Origin: Fomitopsis serialis
Lineage: Eukaryota > Basidiomycota > Agaricomycetes > Polyporales > Fomitopsidaceae
Assembly (NCBI RefSeq): GCF_022376445.1
Contig: NW_025955546.1
Coordinates: forward strand, 1-21,373
Direction of reading: 5' to 3'
Length of the DNA stretch: 21,373 nt
Shown here: one piece after another, positions 1 to 8,472 of the stretch
How positions within the stretch are numbered: position 1 is the first letter of the stretch
Layout of the letters: each line of letters opens with the position of its first letter
Translations under genes and position numbers: made by a program
The notes under the pieces: generated by a model
Databases searched by the model: none
What the model was told of the DNA's origin: nothing
What the model saw: the letters and a program-made list of their open reading frames with translations, nothing else

Positions 1-1
1 C

Positions 2-600
2 ACACGACCGCCAGATTACTTCGCCGAGATGGTTAAGTCGGACGCCCACATGGAGCGCATCCGGCAACGTCTGCTCGACGAGGGCGCGTCGATCAAGCGG
101 AGCGAGGAGAAGCGGAAGGAGGGAAGGGAAGAAGTACGGGAAGCAGGTGCAGATGGAGAAGCTGCAGGAGCGGGAGCGGAGCAAGAAGGATATGGAGGAG
201 CGGCTCAAGGTCTTAAGCGAAGTGCGTATTTCGTGCCATAATCCTGCGACTAGCTCTCAGTCTTCTCATACGACCTCTAGAACGCAAGGGCGCACTCGAC
301 AACCCGCAGGAAGACGACGGCGGTTTCGATGTCGCAGTGGAGGACGCCATCTCCGACCGCCCTGCAAAACGCACAAAGGGCGCCGGCCCTGGAGGCAAGA
401 AGTTGCCCCGGCAAGCGCGAGACCAGAAGTTTGGTTTCGGTGGGTCCAGGAAACATGCGAAGCAGAATACGAAGGCCTCCACGGATAACTTCGATGCTAG
501 TAGTGCAGGTCGCGGGAACGTGAGGGGTGGGAAGGGCGCGAAGGGCGCTGCAAAAAGACCTGGTAAAGGTAGACGCATGGCTGCTCGCAGTCGCTCGTAG
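2..600 (+). CDS. EBP2: EBP2, rRNA-processing protein (5'-truncated, frame-broken)
   Basis: This is the C-terminal part of Ebp2, a nucleolar protein needed for 27S pre-rRNA processing and 60S subunit assembly. The gene runs in from beyond the left edge. The opening frame from base 2 reads PPDYFAEMVKSDAHM and then a charged helix (ERIRQRLLDE). A second frame carries KQVQMEKLQERERSKKDMEERLKVL, and after an intron the conserved DVAVEDAISDRPAKR and the basic tail KFGFGGSRKHAKQNTK, closing in GKGRRMAARSRS with the stop at 598-600. Two things are odd. The frame shifts between 113 and 135 with no plausible intron, which fits a 2-nt loss in a GA-rich run (or one extra G). The intron at about 217-309 also has no GT-AG pair that keeps the conserved RKGALDNPQ. 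It could be an assembly error or a damaged allele. The family call is firm; the exon structure is not. Confidence 0.85.
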
Positions 601-631
601 TGTGTTTGCCCCTGGTCATTCTCTGGATCCA

Positions 632-1119
632 TCACTTCTTTTGCCCGGACTTTCTCGTATGGATGTGCGATATGCGTGGCTCCGTTCCCAATCTCGCTGA
701 AAGTTGCCGGTCAAAGACCCAGCGCGCATATCTCACTAATGCTTGAACATCTCCATCTGACTCTTGGATCGGTGGGACGACTAGCAGCGTACCGGTGCGC
801 TTGTCGTGACTTACAGTACTAGTCATCTCTGCCCGTTGTGGTGACAGTGAAGTAATTCGGAGGCCAGCCACGCAATGCCGTGGGACGCAATATGTTAGGG
901 GAAGGCCTTTACTGCCTCAGCAATTGGGCCCATACCCTTCTGGGCGATGTAGAGAGTACCCTTACCGACGAATAGGATCTCAAACTCTATGCGGACAAAC
1001 TCCTCGGCACCGGTACTATTCCACTGCCTGAATGTGAGATAGACAACTCCAGTAAGATCGCGAGAGCACAGTTGTTTGGGTAGAGGGTTCATCCCAGGGT
1101 GGCCAAGTCGAGTACTCAT
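632..1119 (-). CDS. Possible small two-exon gene, product unrecognised
   Basis: This is a tentative model. An ATG at 1119 opens a frame beginning MSTRLGHPGMNPLPKQ and containing a beta-strand-like stretch, EEFVRIEFEILFVG. A donor GTAAGG at 965 and an acceptor GCTGAG ending at 916 would remove a 50-nt intron in phase 1. They join exactly in frame to a second open stretch (915-632) that holds a helix-like DVQALVRYARWVFDRQL and a basic end, RKSGQKK. The predicted protein is 145 residues. I recognise no family, signal peptide or membrane segment. It would be convergent with EBP2, with the two stop codons 31 nt apart. Support is only the in-frame join of two open stretches, so chance is quite possible. 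Confidence 0.3.
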
Positions 1120-1422
1120 CTTGATGCACACGCTGGTACTAAACGGGAGGCTCAGCTATTGTGACTGTCAAATGTACAGTATACGTACATGCAGTACTTG
1201 CTAATAGGTCTGTCTTGTTGAAGCTTGAAGCTTGAAGCCGGACGATATGTATGAACGAGCTCGAGATTCTCACACAAACGTAGGCTTTCGAGAAGGTGCT
1301 ACCGGCCCCCCGATATCCGGGCCGACGTCTCGCGGGACCACTGCGCAAGCTCCCAATCTACCTCCCTCTCCTCGACCACCATCTCGTTCAACCTACACCG
1401 CCTGCCGTAACTGCTTTTCAAC

Positions 1423-2057
1423 ATGTCCAGTGTCTCGCCTCCACCTTTCACCAACGGGTACGCCTCTCCAGCCCCCTATCTCGCGGCGTCTCCTCCACCA
1501 GCGAAACCTACTGCACACCCGAAACCCAAACCTGTTAATGTATTCTCTAACGATGGCTCGTTCTTGGAGCGTTTCCAGCGTATAAAGCAGGTGAGATCCT
1601 TGACTGATATGCATCGTTACTTATCCTGACCTTGGAAATTCGTGCTTAGGATGAGGAAGAAAAGAAGAAACAAGAAGAGAGCCTAGCCAAGTGAGTCTGC
1701 GACGTCAGACATCTCATCGCTGAGGATAATGCTGACTTGTGTTCCTCACACAGGAAACGGGACTTCAATGAGCGCTTTGTATGTCCACTACCCCTCTTTT
1801 TGTATGACCCACGCCTCACATATACATGCAGAAAAGACGGGGCAAGCGCCGTTCTTCTGATGCTACGAACTCAGAACCTGCCACAGAACACACCGCGAAG
1901 AAACTGAAGGTGGACGCACCTATAAGTGAGTACCTCATGCGGGCTATCTTGTGCTGCTGAATCCCTAGCCTCCGTAGACCAGTACGAGAAGGAGGTGAAG
2001 AGCTACACCGCGAGCCTGAAGGACAACGGGGCTGGTGTACGGCCATTAGTGAAATGA
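1423..2057 (+). CDS. TRIR (C19orf43)-like small nuclear protein
   Basis: Five exons: 1423-1590, 1650-1690, 1754-1778, 1832-1925 and 1978-2057. All introns are GT-AG with matching phases, giving 135 residues. The start has a good context (aacATGtcc) and leads a Pro/Ser-rich segment. Two blocks match what I remember of the animal protein TRIR (telomerase RNA component interacting RNase, C19orf43): an N-terminal NVFSNDGSFLERF (animal form roughly NLFANDGSFLELF), and a C-terminal YEKEVKSYTASL followed by a terminal RPLVK. Between them lie a charged coil (DEEEKKKQEESLAKKRDF) and lysine/arginine clusters (KRRGKRR, KKLKV) that look like nuclear localisation signals. In animals the protein has been reported as an RNase that processes telomerase RNA; that function is not shown here. 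Exons 2 and 3 are only 41 and 25 nt. The structure is secure and the family call good. Confidence 0.75.
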
Positions 2058-3259
2058 CGAAACAACGCACCATGAGTGTCGACAGCTACCATTCCACTCG
2101 CATATTGCGTCCACACAGATGGGCTCTTCTATGTCTAAACATATCCAGCAATTGTACTATACGCATGTCTCAGCCAGCATTCGCAATGCATATCAGACCT
2201 TCAATGTGCTACACATACATATCATGCGTGCATCTTACGACAAACAGGACATTCGACGTGTTGCACAACATAGCCATTAAGGTCGACTCGGTATCGCCAC
2301 GCAGGTGCATTGCACCGGATAGACAGACAATTTGGGGTCAAACGATGCGTGCTCAGGGTGCTCACAAGAATCATCCGCATGTTCCTATAGCGCGACCTTT
2401 GCTTGTTAAGCTACTCGGTCGATAAGACTGTGACCTGCGATAGGGCGTGGCTCGAGAGGACTTCTCAGGGCAGCGAATGCCGAAGGCGTCGTCACGAAGC
2501 ATCCCTCGGTCGTACGATACGCATTGGAGTCTCGCTAGACGGGAATGTCTATTTCGCTGCCTTTTTACTCTCCATGAAGAGCACCCGTGCCTTGACTGAT
2601 GTGACAAAGGCTGAGCAAACCAATTCAGACAGCGTAGCAAAGCATACGCGCACCTTTTGGATCATATTTGACAGCGGAGAGCTTGGGTCCTACTCGCAGT
2701 CGTTGTGTGGTGTAAAAGTAACCAGTTTTGGCCGAAGAGACCATCCGGACAATGGCTGTCCTACATACTCCAAGCTTCAGCCAACAAGCAAGGAGCCAGC
2801 AAAGCACAAGACGCCTACCGTGCCTTCGACTTGGCCGCCATGACCGTCAGCGACAACTCCGGTTCCGGACGCGCGAGAACTGTCACGCCAGATCGGCTAC
2901 GGCACGTGGACGTGACACGCTCGCGGGATGTCACAGTCGCGTCCATCTTGCTGTGGCCGCCACAGGCGTGCCTTCGCAACCCTTCACAGTCACCCACCTG
3001 TCCCCCCTTGTCCCCCCTTCTCCTAGGCGTGCATAACACACACAGCCCCCAGATCTCGACGCGTCGACCTACCCGACGGGTTTACACGGTGGCTGGAGAC
3101 CTCCCCTTTGTCACAGCACAGACCGGTGGCCCCTGTTCGCTCAGGTAGACGAAATCTCATTTACGTAGGCGCATACACCCCGGATAGCTGATTCCCAGGT
3201 ATACTCACAGAGAAACAACACAGAATTGAAGCCACTTCGAATATTGATGCGACGCCACA
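2058..3259 (+). other. Gene-poor interval between TRIR-like gene and nuclease gene
   Basis: About 1.2 kb lies between two plus-strand genes and should hold the 3' end of the first and the promoter of the second. Open stretches on both strands (for example 2403-2843 and 2705-3148, plus) show no recognisable domain and no conserved-looking splice pattern. A C-rich tract with two perfect tandem copies of TGTCCCCCCT lies at 2999-3018, about 240 nt upstream of the nuclease start. I see no tRNA, transposon or other feature. Confidence 0.5.
2999..3018 (+). repeat. Two tandem copies of a C-rich 10-mer
   Basis: TGTCCCCCCT occurs twice, head to tail and perfectly, inside a longer pyrimidine-rich tract. 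Pyrimidine tracts are common in fungal promoters, and this one is placed to serve the SNM1/Artemis-like gene at 3260. That role is inference. Confidence 0.55.
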
Positions 3260-6200
3260 ATGCCTCCGGGGACACCGTACGGCTCGTTCGTTAAGAACTA
3301 CCGAATTCGCGTCGACGATTTCGCTGGGACGACGGAGAAGGTCGCACTGCACCTTCTGTCACACACGCATACAGACCACTTGACTGGGCTATCCGCTCAG
3401 TCATTCGGGCAGGTGGTCGTGTGCTCGCACGATGCGAAAGAAATGCTACTGCGACACGAAGTGTACAACGAGCGCGCTCTGAAGGATATGGACTTGCGAG
3501 CCGAGAAGATCAGAACATTCAAGCACCTGAAGGTAGAACCGAGGAGGTTTCAAGACGGTACGGTCTACTACACAGGCTCAAGGGACCTCCTGGTCAGTGC
3601 TTCCTATAATCCGCGAGCGGCCAGATCCAATAGTATTGCTCTGGCCGAATGTGTGGCTGTGATGGCTTACCGATGTATGTACTCACAGAGAGCAGTGCCC
3701 TTAAACACACCCACCGAGATCAGATTCAGCGACGATGAAGTCATCGTTGTGACCTTGTTCGACGCAAATCACTGTCCAGGTGCAGTCATGTATGTCAGCA
3801 CGTAGACCCGACAGTCTAGCCACTCACGAGCTCGCATTAGGTTTCTCATTCAAGGCGACAAAGGCACGGTCCTGCACACCGGTGACTTCCGGGCGGAACC
3901 GTGGTTCCTGGAGTCATTGACGAGGAATCCGCTCCTCCAGCCCTTTCTGGCGATGCCGGACGGAATGCCGGGAGAAGCAGGAACAAGAAGGAGGTCGAGC
4001 GTGGTCTGTCAGACACTTGATGCGATTCATCTAGACACCGCATGTCTCCTGAGTACGATCAATGTGCCCACGAAGGTGAGCAGACAATATGATCATGTCT
4101 CACCATCAGACTAATACAGGGGCTTAGGATGAAGCGACTTCGGGATTGGTCTCGCTGATGATGCTGCTTCCGTCGACGACACTGTTTTTCATCAATTCAT
4201 GGACCTGGGGTTACGAAGACATTCTCAAAGCCGTCGCACGCGCGTTCGACAGTCAGGTCAGATGAACCACACCCGATAATGACATGCCACTCACACCAAT
4301 GTGTGCAGATTCACGTCGACCGTTACAAGCACAGCGTGTATACGAGCATCACCGGCGACCCCTTTCTGAAGCATGTCATCACCACGGACGCATGCAGCAC
4401 GCGGTTCCACGCCTGCGAACGTTTCAACCGGTGCGAACATGTCAGTGTCGACGGGAATGGCGGGCGCGCACCCACCGCTGCGGCTAATGCCGGGCCTAGC
4501 CTGAGCGGCACCGGGAAGCACGTCGTATACGTCAACCCAGTCACGATGGGTACCGCGGGGTGGGAGCTATATATGAAGGACACTAGAGAGAAGATTCAGT
4601 CCGGCGAAGTCATCAACCACTTGGTAAGTACACCTTGATATTTTGTTGCAGACACGCCTTACTGACGCTCTGCTGGTTACAGCTCGTTCCGCTCTCACGA
4701 CATTCCCCTCTACCCGAGCTGCGAGCTTTCGTGTCCCTGTTCAAGCCCAAGGAGCTCATTCCCAACACCCTCGACCCGGTGCTAAAGGGCCTCGACTGGG
4801 CGTGCATGCCCGAGATGTTCTCCGGCTGCCTTTCCTCGGAAAGCTCTACGGCTTTCAGACCTGAAGCAGACTGTCATAGTGTCGATATGCGCGAGATGGC
4901 CCATGAGCTCTTCTCCAACGAAGATGCTGGAGCAGACGTCGCGCTCAAGAACCTGGAAGGCGACGGCGCGCGTGAGCTTGCCGACCGGTGGGCGGATAGT
5001 GGAAAGTTTAGGCGGAAGCTCGAGGTGATGCATCAGTACCTCAGAGGGAAGGATCACATGGTCGTGGAGCGGATCATGGAGGGAGGAAAGGATGTAGTTC
5101 TCGACTCCGAACCACCTTCATCGGACGCAGATTTTACCAAGCCGGTTGCCTCTGCGAACGAACAGCAACCTCTCAAACCGAAGCGGACCTTCGTAGGCCG
5201 CGCCACGGCTGAGGAGACAGCGCGAGCGATGGCGCGTTTGCGCTCGATGCCTCGTATCTTCACCGAGCCGGGCAGTGACGAAGACACCGAGGATGAGGAC
5301 GCCGAAGAGCAGAGAGCAAGGACGGCTCACCAGTTGTTCGCTGCGCAAGCCGGCATCTACGATGATCCATTCGGGGCCTCTCTCCGAAGTTCATCGCCGC
5401 TCCTGTCCAGTCCGCGGGGTACGCCCAAGAAGCGAGTGAAGAACGAAGGCTCGCCTCATACTTCAATTGTTGCCCCCGCTGGACTTCTCGCGACACCCTC
5501 GTCAAAGGCCGGCTCGCAAGGTCATTCGTCGAGGACACCACGACGAACACGCCTTTCCCGACCTGATGGCCCCGTCCCTCCTGTCTTCCACAAGAAACAT
5601 CCTCATACACCACCAAGCGGTCAACATAGCGTGTCCGCGAACACGATGGAACGACGATCCGTCGAACTAGCCACCCAGAGTCCTCGTAAGCGCAAGGAAC
5701 CACCTTTGCCTACTTCCCTCACAGAGCCACGCACACCTTCCACATCTCACAACCGATATAAAGCACCAGTGACACCCACTTCTGCAGCTCGGCCCGTAAA
5801 GTCGCCTCGACACAGCCCCAATTCGCCCCTGACGAATAGACAAAACCTTACCGATCGCCCGCCTTGTTCATCTCCGACTCCTACAACCACAGTCAAACGA
5901 CGTAAGCTAGAGACATCCGTCGACCACACAAGACTCGCAGCCTGCAGTTCGGTCAAGCCTAAATCGTACACAGCACTCACTATATCTCGGCAACCGACGA
6001 AGGACCCACTGCCTGCCCTCTTCCCTGCAGCACCGCAAGTCAAGACCAATGATGAATCGGAAGACGACTCCAGGCAATTCCGCAAGCTATCAGCGAAGAG
6101 TACGTTCATGTGTGAGCCTTCCGGCCAGGCGACATCTATCAACGACCCGCAAAAGGCAAAGAAGCTAGCATTGAGGCTTGAACGCGAAATCACAAAAGAG

Positions 6201-6566
6201 AAGCTCTTCCAGGCCCGGCCAGACCTTGCGACCAAAAGGTACATCGTCAAGCGTGAGCGCAGACTGTCTCGTGCACAACGTGAGCCGGGCGATGTGCGGC
6301 AAATACGTGGGCTACGGTCCGAAGCTACAGCGTGCACCGAAGAGGGCTTGAGCGTCCGTCGGTCTGCCAGCAAGTTGTACACGAGCACAACGCGAGTTTT
6401 GAACCAGCTACCATCGCAAGACCATGAAGCCGATGGCGCAGCTCAGATCAACAGAGAACGCAGCCGTTTACTAGCGGAACAGTTCAAGCAAGAGATCGCC
6501 AAGGGCAAGAGACCCGGCCTGGTCATTCCGCGAATGCAATGCCTTGAAAGTCAAGAGGAGACCTAG
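3260..6566 (+). CDS. SNM1/Artemis-type metallo-beta-lactamase (beta-CASP) DNA repair nuclease
   Basis: Six exons: 3260-3592, 3689-3789, 3841-4075, 4128-4256, 4309-4623 and 4683-6566, giving 998 residues. The family (Pso2/SNM1, Apollo, Artemis) cuts DNA 5' ends and hairpins in crosslink repair and end joining. The metal-binding core is complete: HTHTDH at 35-40, the NHCPG block around H139, and HTGDFR at 157-162. The beta-CASP/DRMBL part shows LDT at 209-211, the WTWGYE block near 248-253, TRFHACERF with H300, VVYVNP, and SRHSPLPELRAF at the start of exon 6. The lactamase fold begins almost at the N-terminus, as in Artemis and Apollo; yeast Pso2 carries a zinc-finger extension first. From about residue 450 onward the protein is a Ser/Pro/Arg-rich, probably disordered tail with many SP/TP sites and basic patches. 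Intron 1 (96 nt) is a multiple of three and has no in-frame stop. I cannot tell an Artemis orthologue from a broader fungal SNM1 paralogue. Confidence 0.9.
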
Positions 6567-7082
6567 CCAACAGTGCACAAGGACGATTCTCCCAGTATTG
6601 TTATTCAATATGTATGCCTTAGTAGCGATCCTACTTACCGGCGCGACCGTAATGGTAGTACTTACGCATTCCTGTGGTAAGTTACTAAGTACTTATAGTG
6701 ACCGTGACGTCACTCCATCCAGTCCGCTCGTGGCCGTGGGCCTATCCCGAATAGGAAAGAATTTACAACTCAAGTTCAACTTGGTGTAGTTCGACATGAA
6801 CACAACTCTGCTCCATCCTACGAGGTCAATGGGCCTCAAAAATTGCCGATGTCTGCATCTATACGTCTTTCATGCCTCTCACCCGTTCGAGCACCCCCTA
6901 AACGGCCTCTGACACCTCGTAGAATAGTTCACAATCACTGCGATCATGATCAGGTTCAGGTTAGAAACTCACATTGGATACCGACGGGTGGTAGGAGAGC
7001 GATGTACGCTCACCAACCAAGTACACTACCGCTGGTGAAAGCCCGGGATGCGATGCTGCCAACACTCATCACTGCGGGTCCC
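6567..7082 (+). other. Intergenic stretch, nuclease 3' end to hydrolase start
   Basis: This holds the 3' untranslated end of the nuclease gene and the presumed promoter and leader of the hydrolase. A plus-strand frame stays open from 6843 into hydrolase exon 1 and could give an N-terminal extension of up to about 80 residues. That stretch has a random-looking composition and no targeting signal I would trust. Nothing else is recognised. Confidence 0.5.
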
Positions 7083-8320
7083 ATGTTCAGGCTTCAACCA
7101 TCCTCAGAGACACCTTCGGTATGGCTCGCAATAGCTGCCTTCTTCGGCCTGCCCGCTGCGTTGTGGGCTTACAAGGTTGGTACATCGGTGGACAACCGTC
7201 TACTATGCAATACGATAACGTTGCTCTTCCGCAGTGCTTAATGATGGTGGTCTTTCAGCGCAAGATCATCTATATGGGTGAGGCTCTTCCTATACGCCGG
7301 ATTTATTCGAGATTTGTCTCGAGGGGAAGTCTTACATCGCACTTAGGATATGTACCACCTGGTGCAAGGACAGAAGAATTAGGCGTTGAGACACCTGTGC
7401 CTAAGGGACTGAAGTGCGAAGAAATACGCATCCAAAGCGACAAAGGAGTCACCCTGTATGGAATTGACGTCCAGAAGGACGTCGAGCAACCATCGCCCGA
7501 CTCTCGGCGGATAGTTGTCATTTATCTACAAGGTGGGTTCTGCAGGTTTAGTCACAATTCACGCGATTGACGTATGCTCCCGTTATAACTAGGTAATGCC
7601 GGGAACCCATTATCCCGGCTTCCCGTCTTCGAGACACTGCTTCATGGTGTACGACAGCCTGACAGGGCGACAAGACAACCTCCTCTCGATATCTCCATCG
7701 TCGCCGTCGCACCTCGTTCCTACTGGAAGTCATCCTCCCGTACTCCGACACAGCGTGGCCTCCTCGCCGACTACACCGCCGCGCTCTCCTACGCCACCCA
7801 CCGCTATCCCGACTCGACCGTGGTCCTGTACGGCCACTCACTAGGCGGTGCCATCGCCGTCTGTCTCGCTGCATCGCTAGACGCAGATGACTACCCCACC
7901 GTCCACGGATTCATTCTCGAAAACCCATTCTCTTCCATAGGCGGCATGGTGCAGGCGCTGTACCCCCAACGATGGTTGCCGTATTGCTACTTGGCGCCGC
8001 TCGCGTTCGACAAATGGGACGCAGTAGCTTCCATCCGCGAGATGCGTCCACGGTCCCTTCTCGCACGAGTGTCGAGAGACGCGCTGGTCCTGCTCAGTGA
8101 GAAGGACGAGGTGGTGCCGACCTCGATGGGTATGGAGGTGTGCGAGGCCATGCAAGATAAACTGGTAGCAGAGAAAGGAGCTGCCTCCGCTGCGGACGGG
8201 TCGTGCCGACAAGTGATCATTCGCAACGCTCTACATGAACGTGCCTGGGTAGAACGACAGTGGGTCTCGGAGATGGGAGCGTATCTCAATGGCATCTCGA
8301 AGCGTGACAAGGCATCCTGA
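7083..8320 (+). CDS. Membrane-anchored alpha/beta hydrolase, Bem46/ABHD13 type
   Basis: Four exons (7083-7175, 7235-7277, 7347-7532, 7593-8320), 349 residues. A hydrophobic N-terminal anchor (SVWLAIAAFFGLPAALWAYK, about 12-31) is followed by the block VVFQRKIIYMGYVPPGAR, typical of fungal Bem46-like hydrolases. Then come an oxyanion-loop segment QGNAGNP, the nucleophile elbow GHSLGG with Ser190, the acid Asp279 in SEKDEVVP, and the base His322 in NALHERAW. The triad and fold order are complete. The family consists of membrane-bound serine hydrolases with poorly defined substrates; Bem46 has been linked to polarity in Neurospora and fission yeast. The start at 7083 was chosen because the anchor follows directly; ATGs at 7053 and 6849 are in frame. 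The gene is convergent with Mus7, with 152 nt between the stop codons. Which hydrolase subfamily is less certain than the fold. Confidence 0.9.
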
Positions 8321-8472
8321 TATCGACTAATGCTACAAAAGTAAGTTGTTGTATCCGAGAGTCCGGTGTAAGTAGAACAGAGTAGGTGGGTGGTGTACAT
8401 GGCGTAGGCGCCTTCAACAATATATGTGTGGATCAGGAGCAATGCAGATGCGCAAAACGGAAGATGACAAGA

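Noticed and set aside
2403..3148. Open stretches of about 146 residues on the plus strand (2403-2843 and 2705-3148)
   Set aside because: They show no recognisable domain, hydrophobic pattern or splice structure. Open frames of this size arise by chance at this base composition.
5747..6388. 213-residue open frame on the minus strand inside the nuclease tail
   Set aside because: It is antisense to a long, well-supported coding exon and its composition mirrors the Ser/Arg-rich sense strand.
6843..7082. In-frame N-terminal extension of the alpha/beta hydrolase
   Set aside because: The sequence looks like untranslated DNA, and the membrane anchor begins directly after the ATG at 7083, as in the family. 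It is kept only as an alternative start.
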